NCBI GenBank assembly: GCA_030849075.1
Contig: JASAOO010002946.1
Location: 1-10,251, forward strand
DNA from: Zelonia costaricensis
Taxonomy: Eukaryota > Euglenozoa > Kinetoplastea > Trypanosomatida > Trypanosomatidae
Direction of reading: 5' to 3'
DNA: 10,251 bases
Below, in pieces: positions 1-7,758 of the stretch. Each line of letters begins with the position of its first letter. Within the stretch, counting starts at the first letter, position 1. The notes under the pieces are model-generated. The model had not been told where the DNA came from. It saw only the letters and a program-made list of their open reading frames with translations, and ran no database searches. Position numbers and translations under genes: made by a program.

Positions 1-825
1 CTACCCACCGTCAAGGGCTGGGTGTCGCAGTTTTGGTGGGTCTTCCTCGTGCTGGGCGCCATCGTGGGGCTCAGCATCATCGGCTGCACCTTTCAAGGTC
101 TGCGGTGGTACCGCCGTATCACGCACCGGCATGAGCGGGCGCAGCGCGACAAGCGCGTGGATGGCATGCTGCGCATCGTCAGCTCCGCCTACCGGGTGCA
201 CAGCGATCACTCCCGCTCGCAGTCCGAGTGCCGCTCGGAGAGCGAGGGGACGGCGGGGCGGCGCCGCCGGCGGCGCCGCCCCGCCTCGCGTAAGCGCTCC
301 GCGTCGATGTCCCGCTCGGCGTCGCAGTCGAGCCGCGCGGCGCAAAGCCGCCGCTCCTCTGTCGCCTCGTCGTCCGCTCACTGCCGCCCGCAGTCGCCGC
401 CGAGCAAGCCGCCGCCCAGTCGGCGGCCGTCGCACACGCCGCAGCAGAACTTCACCGCGGCGGGACCACCCCGTACGACGTCGCAGGGCGGCGGCCGGTG
501 CGCGCTTAGCAGACGCCAATCGCAAAAGCCCCCATCGCAGCCCCCCACCCGTGCCCAGTCGATGCAGCGGCAGCTGAGTCAGCGCCCCGCGCAGCCGCAG
601 CGGTACCCGCAGGCGGAGCCGTATCAGGGTGGCTATCACACGGCGCCACCACCACATCAGCAGCAGCAGCAGGGGAGCTACTTCGCAGTGCCGCAGTCGC
701 AGCCGCCGCACGCCCAGCCGCCACAACAGAACGGCGGGGTTTCTCTGGGACAGCAGCATCAGGCCTTTGCGTCGCGCCCGTCCGACGACGAGACCTTATT
801 GTTCGAGGTGGACTGGAGCGACTAG
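1..825 (+). CDS. Single-pass membrane protein with Arg/Ser-rich tail, 5'-truncated by window edge
   Basis: The frame is open from base 1 to a TAG at 823-825, giving 274 residues; the true start lies upstream of the window. The GTG at 22 is not a credible eukaryotic start, and the first in-frame ATG (166) falls after the membrane helix. Seen: a hydrophobic helix at about residues 11-31 led by W-x4-W-W, then a basic cluster (YRRITHRHER). Residues about 68-172 are rich in Arg/Ser and include seven consecutive Arg and an RRSSV site resembling a PKA consensus. The last 100 residues are Pro/Gln-rich with a five-CAG glutamine run (658-672), and the protein ends in an acidic DDETLLFEVDWSD. By the positive-inside rule the tail should be cytoplasmic. 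I do not recognise the family; the missing N-terminus could hold an ectodomain or signal peptide. Its layout resembles the two downstream genes. The gene is well supported by length and composition; the function is unknown. Confidence 0.85.
   Translation, partial: LPTVKGWVSQFWWVFLVLGAIVGLSIIGCTFQGLRWYRRITHRHERAQRDKRVDGMLRIVSSAYRVHSDHSRSQSECRSESEGTAGRRRRRRRPASRKRSASMSRSASQSSRAAQSRRSSVASSSAHCRPQSPPSKPPPSRRPSHTPQQNFTAAGPPRTTSQGGGRCALSRRQSQKPPSQPPTRAQSMQRQLSQRPAQPQRYPQAEPYQGGYHTAPPPHQQQQQGSYFAVPQSQPPHAQPPQQNGGVSLGQQHQAFASRPSDDETLLFEVDWSD
252..285. repeat. Perfect 34-bp palindrome inside gene 1
   Basis: Positions 252-285 equal their own reverse complement at every base, with the centre between 268 and 269 and no spacer. 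The stretch is all G and C. In frame it encodes the poly-Arg run (codons 259-279 alternate CGG and CGC in pairs). The symmetry breaks at 251/286. Confidence 0.95.
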
Positions 826-1228
826 CCCCTGGCGGGTGTGTGTACACGTGTGTGAGTGCTGGGGAAGGGCTGAGAGCCGTGGCCACCAAGCTCTCCCTGC
901 CCTTGTCGTGCTCCAGGATGTGCGGCGTGGCCCCGTGCCCCCCTCCCCTCCCCCCACCCTCCCTCCCTCTACTCAACCCTGGACTGAACGACGCTGATAG
1001 ACCGTGGGCAGGGGGGAGAGGCGGGTCGGCCTCGTGCTGCTCTTGTGTACCCTTCATGGGTGTCTTGTACTTCCGCGGCTACACGCCGGATCGGCACCCG
1101 CGTCACCTACACACACACCCACACACAAACACTTGCTAGGAGTGCGGCTTCCGTATGCACGGCTATTTCCATCCTTTAGTACTTTTTTTTTCTTTATCAC
1201 CGGACTGAATGTACCTGCATGACACCGT

Positions 1229-1259
1229 GTCTGTCTGTCTGTGTGTGTGTGTGTGTGTG
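1229..1259 (+). repeat. (GTCT)3 followed by (GT)n microsatellite
   Basis: Three GTCT units (1229-1240) run directly into an uninterrupted GT tract (1241-1259). It lies in the spacer downstream of gene 1. Confidence 0.9.
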
Positions 1260-1863
1260 GCTGTGCACTCCCCCATGTATGTAACGTGTGCTGATGTGCT
1301 TGTGCCACGCTCGTGCGCCTCTTCCACTTCCTTCTCTCACTCTCTCTCTCTCTCTGGAATCACGTGTGTCCCCCTCTTTGCCCCTCGATGCGTGTCCTCG
1401 CAATGCCCTCCTGTCCCCATCCCCTCCCTCCCCACTTTCCTGTTCCCAGCTTCTCATCAACCATCGTGATGACAGCGCCGGTCTCTCTCCACCGCTGCGC
1501 GGAGGGTCGGCAAGCAGGTTGAAGAGAAGTGGGGAGGGGGGAGGAGGTTGGACCGGGGGGGGGGGGGAGGCACAGGTGACGCAACGGGCCTACGATGGCG
1601 GGTCGGCCTCCCCTTCTTTTTCCCTTTCTATTGAACCTCTCCCTGTGGCAGCGCACGTGCGCGTGTCTGCATGTGTGCCTCTGTGTGGGCACCCCCCCCC
1701 ATCAATTCCTCTTTCCTCTGTCGCACGTGGTTGGTGGTGTCACGCGCTGATGTGTTGTACGCACCCCCCCCCGCCCGCGCAGTTGTCTTTGCTTCCCCAT
1801 CTCCATCGCGATATGTTGATATGTAAGTTTGTGTGTGTGTGTGCCTTCTTCTCTTCCCTTGTG

Positions 1864-1890
1864 TGCCCCAGCGAGCCACTCGCTGGGGCA
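1864..1890 (+). repeat. Perfect 12-bp inverted repeat with 3-nt loop
   Basis: The arm 1864-1875 (TGCCCCAGCGAG) is exactly complementary to 1879-1890, with CCA (1876-1878) as loop. In RNA a further G-U pair is possible at 1863/1891. It is G/C-rich, so it would be a very stable hairpin in the presumed gene 1 3' UTR. It does not arise from a simple repeat. Confidence 0.9.
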
Positions 1891-2030
1891 TCAGTGACGT
1901 GCCGCGGGTTTCTCCGTCCCCCTCCTCCCCCCCCCAGTGTCTCTTGGTTGGGTTCTTGCTTCCCACGCATCATGCCTTCTCTCTTTCCCCTGCCCATCTC
2001 CTCCTCCACCGCCCTTCTTCCGAATGCGCA

Positions 2031-2081
2031 TGTGTGTATGTGTGTGTATATGTGTGTATGTGTGTATATGTTAGTGTGTGT
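2031..2081 (+). repeat. Imperfect TG/TA microsatellite
   Basis: This is alternating purine-pyrimidine sequence of TG units interrupted by TATATG and TATG. An eight-G run follows at 2082-2089. Confidence 0.85.
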
Positions 2082-3040
2082 GGGGGGGGACTGGGTGCTA
2101 CCGCTTCCGTCACCCTCGTGTACGCGTGAGCCGGCTCCCTCTCCGGCTTTAGTTTCTCCCCTCGGTCTCCCTCCTCCCCCTCCCCCTCTTCTCTGTCACT
2201 GGAGTTGCCACCCGAGGTGGTGTGTGTGCTTCACCGTCGGCTGACGCAGCCTCCTCTGCCCCCCCCTCCCCATAGTTGCTTCAGGGAACTCTTTCCTTTT
2301 TTCTCTCTAGTTTCTTCTTGACTGCACTCTCTTCGTGGTGTTTGCGTGAGTGTGCGTGCTTGTTTGAGCGGAAGTGCAATTGTCTTTGCCCCGCTTGCAC
2401 GTTCTTACTGGTACTGCTGATGTTCTCTTCGTCCGCCCCAAGTGATACTGTATCCGGCCGCGCGTGATGTCCCTCCTCTGTTTGGCTCCACCGCGGGCCC
2501 TTTTTGTTATTGCTGCTGCTACGCACACGTCTGTGAGTGTGAGTGAGAGTGTATGTGTGTGTGCGTGCGCGCAGACGTGCACATGCACACACTTGCCTTT
2601 CAACTCTCTTGCCTTCCTTTTCCAGCATCCAACCGCCCGCACCAGTGCGCGTCGTGGTCCTGCACAGCATCGACCGCCTCGTTATCCACCCCCCCCCCCC
2701 TGTCCTCCCCCCCCCCGCCCCCGCAGAGCCGTCACCCCCTTCGTGTGTTCGTTCTGTCACTTCTCTCCTTCGTCTACAATACTGGTGCATGTCACTGCCG
2801 GCAAAGGGGGGAACGGGGGCGGGGCGGGCGAGAGGGCGAGCTGTCGCCATGACGCTGGCGGTCGTCCACCGCGTCGGCTCCGGCCCCGCCCTCGCACCGC
2901 ACGTCCCTGCAACAGCTGCCCTCAACCCCCCCCCCTGGAGGTTCAGCGTGGGTCTCCCGCTCTCTCCCGTCACGTGTGCCTCCCTCGGGGTACGTACCAA
3001 CACGGTGCACGCGTGCGTATCTATATGTGTTTGCTTGTTT

Positions 3041-3064
3041 GTGTGTGTGTGTGTGTGTGTGTGT
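3041..3064 (+). repeat. (GT)12 microsatellite
   Basis: Uninterrupted GT tract in the spacer before gene 2. A second one lies about 170 bases downstream at 3236-3255. Confidence 0.9.
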
Positions 3065-3235
3065 TTGTGTCCCGTTGTTCGAGATGGAGGCTGTTTGCGG
3101 CGCACGTGGTGCGCGCACGTGATGGCGCACATGTCAGTCTCGAATTCGCTTGACTTGAATACCTTTTGTTGCTTGTTTCTCTGTTGTCCACTTGTGACGT
3201 CCTTCGTCCTTTCCTAGGCGTCTGTGCGTCTGTGC

Positions 3236-3255
3236 GTGTGTGTGTGTGTGTGTGT
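3236..3255 (+). repeat. (GT)10 microsatellite
   Basis: Uninterrupted GT tract, preceded by two degenerate GTCTGTGC-like units. Confidence 0.9.
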
Positions 3256-3780
3256 CATGGAACGAGCCGCTTCGTCATGTGAAACAGAACTGCCGCGGAG
3301 GCGAGAGGCCGGGGTCTGAGGCGACGGACGCCAACGCGGACGACTCGAACGCCTCCCCATTCTCTCCTTCTCTCACACACGCCGACACCCACGCTCGCAC
3401 ATGCACGACTCCCTCCCTCCCCCTCTCTCCCCCTTCTCCTCCTCCGCGAACGCCCCGCTCTGGTGCGGTGCATTCTTTTTTTTCTTCGTTGGTCTCGGGC
3501 GTGCTGCCGTGTCACGTGCTGCTGGGCGAGATCGTGACGGCGCACTTCCACGAGCGTCCTTTCCTAGTTCCTCTCCATCGGCCTGCACGGCTGCGCGGCA
3601 TCAGAACCTAAAAAAAAGGAAGAAGATGAGAGAGAGAACACAAGACACTGTACGAGGATGTTTTCGAAGAGCGTGCGCACATGCGCGAATTGGTACACTC
3701 GCTGGCGTGTGTGCGGTTCGACCAGGTGTGGCGTCGTAGCTCCAGTACGAGGCGTCCTCTTCCGACGCAGCTGCCCTTGT

Positions 3781-3850
3781 GTTTCCCTCTCCACCCCCTC
3801 TCTCTCTCTCTGGCATTGCCACGTTCCTCCCTTTTCCCTTTGAATTGAAG
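3781..3850 (+). promoter_or_regulatory. Polypyrimidine tract and AG, candidate trans-splice acceptor for gene 2
   Basis: This pyrimidine-dominated block contains a (CT)n run and a dense tract at about 3823-3841, followed by the first AG at 3849-3850. Trypanosomatid mRNAs receive the spliced leader at an AG downstream of such a tract. Using it would give a 287-base leader without any ATG. Other acceptors are the AG at 3939-3940, just after the CA repeat, and the AG at 4043-4044. This block has the longest and cleanest pyrimidine run of the three, but the choice is inference. Confidence 0.55.
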
Positions 3851-3903
3851 TGCTGGACACACGCGCACCCCCTATCCAAGTCGCCTCACTTATTTCCCCT
3901 CCT

Positions 3904-3907
<4 letters not shown>

Positions 3908-3936
<29 letters not shown>
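3908..3936 (+). repeat. (CA)14 microsatellite in gene 2 leader region
   Basis: Uninterrupted CA tract about 200 bases upstream of the gene 2 ATG. It has the opposite orientation to the GT tracts in the preceding spacer. Confidence 0.9.
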
Positions 3937-4030
3937 CGAGAACACGAGAAAACGAACGCAGCTGCATCAGCACCGCCGCCACCAGCACCTCGACACCAGA
4001 AGCTGCAACGTGTGGAGGTGTCAGCGCTTC

Positions 4031-4047
4031 CTTCTTTTAAAAAGAAG
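4031..4047 (+). promoter_or_regulatory. Second candidate acceptor, within a short quasi-palindrome
   Basis: CTTCTTTT (4031-4038) is complementary to AAAAGAAG (4040-4047) around a single A. The first AG after this pyrimidine stretch (4043-4044) would give a 93-base leader for gene 2. The acceptor AG would lie in the paired arm of the hairpin. This is a weaker tract than the one ending at 3850. Confidence 0.3.
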
Positions 4048-4137
4048 AAGTACTGCAGAGGGAAAGATCCGCTTTGAACCAACAACGTGCACTCACACAC
4101 GCACACGCTCTCAGAACTCCAAAGGTGTGAACTGAGA

Positions 4138-4731
4138 ATGCCGTTTGTGCATCAGCCGCAGACGCTGCCGGGTCTCGTTGATGCCCGCACGGCGAATGTG
4201 CGCCGTGTGAACCCGCAAGGGTGGTGGGACAGTCTGTGGAGTCAGGTCAAGAGCTGGTTCAACAGCAACTCCGTCATCCAGGGCAACATCCAGAGCGCGC
4301 TGAACCAGATTCTGAGCATCGGCGTGCCCCTCGTCGCAGACGACACAATCCAGAACCTGGACTACAAGCTTGGCGGGTCGCAGCAGCCAATGAACGCGAG
4401 CTGGACGAAGGCGTGCAAGTGGGCGGTCGTGCTGATCATCGTTGCCTCGGTGATTTGCGCGGCCATGATCGCTCTCGTAGTGGCGTGTATCGTAGTCGAG
4501 CGCTACCGCGAGAAGAAGGAGAAGCTGCGCGGCAAGCACAGTATCAGCGATGACGAAGCGGCGGATGGGCAGTCGCACAAGCGCAGCGTGGAAAGCAGCT
4601 CGCGCGGCGGCAACCGCACCGAGAAGACGGGCGACTCGTACTCATCCTACGACTCGTACAGCTCCCCCGACGACGACGGTCACAGCACGAGCAGCAGCGA
4701 AAGCGATGCGGACCACGTTCGCCGCCTGTGA
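4138..4731 (+). CDS. Small single-pass membrane protein with acidic Ser/Tyr-rich tail
   Basis: 197 residues ending in TGA. The start is the first in-frame ATG. It has A at -3, and no other ATG occurs in the preceding 454 bases, so it would be the first AUG on the mRNA. Residues 1-94 are soluble and Trp-rich (GWWDSLW at 28-34) and contain Gln/Asn-rich helix-like sequence. There is no N-terminal signal peptide. A transmembrane helix spans about 95-120, then a strongly basic stop-transfer ERYREKKEKLRGK. Residues 135-197 are hydrophilic and rich in Ser, Asp and Tyr, with a DSYSS repeat (166-176) and acidic serine sites that fit casein kinase 2 (SDDE, SESD). The tail is predicted cytoplasmic with the N-terminus outside (reverse signal-anchor), or else an internal membrane location. 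The N-A-S sequon at 86-88 may be too near the membrane for glycosylation. The family is not recognised. Confidence 0.9.
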   Translation: MPFVHQPQTLPGLVDARTANVRRVNPQGWWDSLWSQVKSWFNSNSVIQGNIQSALNQILSIGVPLVADDTIQNLDYKLGGSQQPMNASWTKACKWAVVLIIVASVICAAMIALVVACIVVERYREKKEKLRGKHSISDDEAADGQSHKRSVESSSRGGNRTEKTGDSYSSYDSYSSPDDDGHSTSSSESDADHVRRL

Positions 4732-4745
4732 GACGGGGGAGGGAA

Positions 4746-4778
4746 GGAGTGAAAGGGGACGCGCTCCCCCTTCACTCC
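4746..4778 (+). repeat. Stem-loop just after the gene 2 stop codon
   Basis: GGAGTGAA (4746-4753) pairs with TTCACTCC (4771-4778). There is one A/C mismatch, then GGGG (4755-4758) pairs with CCCC (4766-4769) around a short loop. The hairpin begins 15 bases after the stop and would be stable in RNA. It is not a bacterial terminator; the context is eukaryotic. Confidence 0.8.
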
Positions 4779-4781
4779 CTG

Positions 4782-4803
4782 GGGCGTGCGAGTTTGCACG
4801 CCC
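4782..4803 (+). repeat. Second stem-loop, directly following the first
   Basis: GGGCGTGC (4782-4789) is exactly complementary to GCACGCCC (4796-4803) around a six-base loop, with a possible G-U pair inside the loop. Only three bases separate it from the preceding stem-loop. Confidence 0.8.
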
Positions 4804-5125
4804 GGCCGCGAATGGGATGGAGGCCAGCTGCAGCACCGCAAGAGCCGATGTCCAACCCCCCCCCCCCCACACACACACACTCGCTCTATCCGCCCTCGTC
4901 TCCTTCCGCGCCTGCGAGCGTGTGTGCGTTTGCGTTTGCGTGCGTGCATGCGTGCTCACCTCTGCTGTTTTTCTGCTTGTGTGGGTGGTTAACCTGCTTT
5001 CCTTTCTCACTCTCTTCCTTGCCTCTCGTGACTCGCGTCTGGCTGCGGGTGCTCCTGACGCTCCACCGACAACTGCGCGATGGAGTGGACATCCTGCACT
5101 TCACTATAGTGACGGAGATGTGCGC

Positions 5126-5143
5126 GTGTGTGTGTGTGTGTGT
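5126..5143 (+). repeat. (GT)9 microsatellite
   Basis: Uninterrupted GT tract in the gene 2-3 spacer. Confidence 0.85.
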
Positions 5144-5340
5144 ACATGCGTACACCGCCTCTCGCTCAACTCTTCCCCACTTCTCCGTCTCATCAGGAAT
5201 GCTATATGTACTATCTTCATCCTTGTTGTGGCTCATTCTTCGCCAGCTCTTCTAGCAGTCCCTCAACCTCGCTTCTTTCCCCCCCCTCCCCTCCCGCCGC
5301 GGTCTGAGATACCATCCATCTGTGTTTACGTGCGCATGCT

Positions 5341-5357
5341 TGTGTGTGTGTGTGTGT
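5341..5357 (+). repeat. (TG)8 microsatellite
   Basis: Uninterrupted TG tract in the gene 2-3 spacer. Confidence 0.85.
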
Positions 5358-5830
5358 CTGCGAGCGTGTCCGGTAAGAGTTCCCTGTCGGTGTGGGCCAG
5401 GTCACTCAGCGGGCCTGTCGCCCTCGCCCCACCGCTCCACCCCCACCGCTCACCCCTTCAACACGACACGCCACACACGGAGGTCATCCTCACCGTCGTT
5501 CTCACCGCTGTCGTGCCTTTTTTTTTTGTGCGACGCTTGTTTCTCTTTCGTTTTGAAGGCGTGTGTGGGTGTCTCACTCCTGCATCTCGATGTCCGTGTG
5601 TGAGTGTGTTGTTGTTGTGTTCGCGTGTCTCGCAGCTGCCCCCAATCCCTCACTCTTTCTGCGGGCAGATGTGATTGTGTTCTTTTTCTTTTTGTGTCCG
5701 TGGTGGGTTTCTTACCCTCCCCTCCCTCCCCTCCCCGTCGCGTCCCTCTCGTGTGCGGGGACGCCGTCAAGTGCTGTGTGCGCCTCTCTCTCTACCTCTG
5801 CGCATCTACTTTGTGTGGATGCGTAGGAAT

Positions 5831-5862
5831 GTGTGTATGTGTGTATGTGTGTGTGTGTGTGT
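5831..5862 (+). repeat. GT microsatellite with TATG interruptions
   Basis: GT units broken twice by TATG, ending in a pure GT run. Confidence 0.85.
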
Positions 5863-5941
5863 ATCCCACCCCCGTATGTGTCTATAAGCTCTCTGCAGCC
5901 CTTGCTCCTTTGTTGTTGTGTGTTTCTCTCATGGTATGTGC

Positions 5942-5963
5942 GTGTGTGTGTGTGTGTGTGTGT
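5942..5963 (+). repeat. (GT)11 microsatellite
   Basis: Uninterrupted GT tract, about 80 bases after the previous one. Confidence 0.9.
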
Positions 5964-6062
5964 TCATCGTCGTCCTCCTCCACCCCTCCCCGCTTCCTCC
6001 TCCTCCAATGTTCCCCTCTTCCCTCGCTCCCACATGTGCATGTGCGTAGGCAACGCGTGTAC

Positions 6063-6176
6063 GTGTGTGTGTGTGTGTGAGTGTGTGTGTCCGCGCACGA
6101 GTGTGAAATCATGCGAGCACCTTACATACACACATAAGTACACACATACACACATACGTACACACACACACACACA
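6063..6176 (+). repeat. GT tract facing a CA tract (long-loop inverted repeat)
   Basis: A GT-rich arm (6063-6090, interrupted once by GA) is followed by non-repetitive sequence. A CA/TA-rich arm then runs 6124-6176 and ends in (CA)8 at 6161-6176. The pure GT portion at 6063-6078 can pair over 16 bases with 6161-6176. Dinucleotide tracts pair in many registers, so the exact fold is not fixed. Confidence 0.75.
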
Positions 6177-7726
6177 AAACTCTCATCGATGTCTCCTCGT
6201 TTCCTTCGCTCTTTTTTGCCTTGCCATTCGCTCACTTCTCTCCTTCTTTTTTTCCCGTCCAGCCGTCCTTCGTGCGGTGTGGCTGCCGCCACGTGCACGA
6301 CGCCCACGGGTCTACTCGTGCGTCGCGCGCGGGCGGTGCGCATGTCGCACTCCTCGAGTTTCTCCTTTCCCCCTCGTCTCGCTCTCTTGCTTTGCGGATG
6401 ACGAGATGCCGCTGTCTGCTTGTTCCTCTCTGGTGGCCCCGCTCCTCACTTCTTGCTCTTCAGACTTCTCCAGATTTATTTTCCCTCCCTCCCTCCCTTC
6501 CTTGTGAAGTCTGGGTGACGTGACGCGGGTCGCATCGCGTACGTCTGCGGGTGCACCGGCACAGTCACGTCGGCCTCTCCCCTCCCTTTGCTGTGCTCTT
6601 TTACGACACAAACAAGAAAAAGAGCCACGGCCATGGAAGGCGGAGGCTGACGCGTGTGTCTGACAAGCGATGCGGACATGGTCGGAGCTGTGCAGCCCGC
6701 AGACCCCCGGTGGCGCGTCTGATTGCCCCTCATTGGTGTGTGAGCGTGTGTGTTTGTGTGTTTAGGTGGAAATATCGAGGGCGGGGAAGCGCTCGCAGCA
6801 AGAGTTACTGCGTGCCCGCGTCGCGTTGTGTGTGTGCGTGCCTCTGCGTCGCACTCGAATGAGCTTGTCCGCGCCGTCCATTCTGCCTGTTGCCTGCGAG
6901 CAGCTGATGCTCGCCCTCCCTCGCCCCCTCCGTCTCTCTTAGCGGCGTGCGCTGATTTGTTGTGACTGTCTTGGAATGTATGTAGCCCCTACGCGCACTT
7001 GCACGCGTCTGTCTCTCTCTCTCTCTCCCTCTGTGTCTGGGTGCCAGTGACGATGTGCCGGTAGTGAGGGAACCACGTGTGTGTGTGTTGTTGCCTCCAG
7101 CGGCGCCTCGTCTGTGTGTGTTGTCTCCTTCAAGTACTGTCGCGGTGCTGCCCTACTATTTCTCGGTACTTCTCTCCCTCTCTCCGCCCCGCCGCCCCTC
7201 CCCCCCCCCGTCTTCCGCTGCCCCCCACCCCCACCCCTGTCCTCCATGGCCGGTAACAGGCGCAGGCAGCGGGCCGTCACCTCGACCCTCTACCCCCCCC
7301 CTCCGCTCTCACCTGCCATCCCCCCACCCTGGCTCCGCGGACCGATTTGATTGTTTGTTTCTCACGTCCCCCCCCTCCCCCGCGTTCTGCGAAGCGACGA
7401 CACACCTCGCCGACACACACACATGCACTCACCTGCGGCGGCAGAAGGACGGATGCTAACGGTCCCCAGGGCATGCCCGCCGTGCAGCCGTAGACGTGAA
7501 TGAGTTAACACGACGGGGCTCCCAACACGCAAGCGTTCTGGAGGCGACACTCGCACGATGCCGTCCCCGTCACGCCGCCCCTCCCCTCATTGAGCCGGTT
7601 TCTCATTGCGAGAGCCCTGCTCCATCCCTCCCTCCCCCTCCCGTCCAACCTCCTCAACTCCACTGCACTTATCGCTCCATTGCTCCCCACGCACCCCCGC
7701 CCCTCCCGACACACACACACACACAC

Positions 7727-7758
7727 GTCGGACTCGCTCTTCCTTCTCTGCACTCCAG
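7727..7758 (+). promoter_or_regulatory. Polypyrimidine tract and AG, candidate trans-splice acceptor for gene 3
   Basis: A pyrimidine-rich block (about 7733-7749, CTCGCTCTTCCTTCTCTG) is followed by CAG at 7756-7758. Using that AG gives a 124-base, ATG-free leader for gene 3. An alternative AG lies at 7775-7776. The inference rests on the general trypanosomatid trans-splicing rule. Confidence 0.6.

Larger units (their letters stand above)
826..3780 (+). other. Gene 1-2 spacer, probably mostly gene 1 3' UTR
   Basis: About 3 kb with no convincing gene on either strand. It consists of T/C/G-rich low-complexity sequence, (GT)n and (TG/TA)n tracts, and C or G homopolymers (13 G at 1555-1567, 12 C at 2689-2700). 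It also has polypyrimidine blocks such as 1320-1355. Long open frames here translate to Cys/Val, Thr/His or Pro/Ser repeats and cross microsatellites, so they are not treated as genes. In trypanosomatids such sequence is normally 3' UTR plus intergenic DNA; the poly(A) site cannot be placed from sequence. Confidence 0.7.
4732..7726 (+). other. Gene 2-3 spacer, probably mostly gene 2 3' UTR
   Basis: About 3 kb without a convincing gene. It opens with two hairpins just after the stop codon and then turns into T/C/G-rich low complexity, with many GT tracts between 5100 and 6100. Homopolymers include 13 C at 4856-4868. Open frames here translate to Cys/Val or Ser/Pro/Leu repeats and are not believable as genes. 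From about 7180 the sequence becomes strongly C-rich, leading into the gene 3 leader. Confidence 0.7.

Noticed and set aside
22..24. GTG as the start codon of gene 1
   Set aside because: The organism looks eukaryotic, the frame is open to the window edge, and the hydrophobic segment would begin almost at residue 2. A start upstream of the window is more likely.
1288..2244. 318-codon open frame on the + strand in the gene 1-2 spacer
   Set aside because: It translates to Pro/Ser/Leu and Cys/Val low complexity, runs through homopolymers and GT tracts, and lacks the codon bias of the three real genes.
2281..3132. 283-codon open frame on the - strand
   Set aside because: Dominated by Thr/His translation of CA repeats and Gly runs. 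Pyrimidine bias points to + strand transcription throughout.
2849..3217. Possible small + strand gene starting at the ATG at 2849
   Set aside because: The first 40 codons look somewhat coding-like, but the frame then runs through the (GT)12 tract as Val/Cys repeats and ends in low complexity; no recognisable domain.
4087..4137. N-terminal extension of gene 2 from a GTG at 4087
   Set aside because: Non-ATG start, and the added residues are translation of CA repeats (HSHTHT). The ATG at 4138 has good context and is the first AUG in the leader.
4746..4803. Reading the two hairpins as a Rho-independent terminator
   Set aside because: There is no U-run after either stem, and the context is a eukaryotic polycistronic unit without bacterial operons.
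4550..5674. 374-codon open frame overlapping the end of gene 2
   Set aside because: It is out of frame with gene 2, starts inside it and continues through C runs and GT/CA tracts. The first part is a shadow of gene 2 codon bias and the rest is repeat translation.
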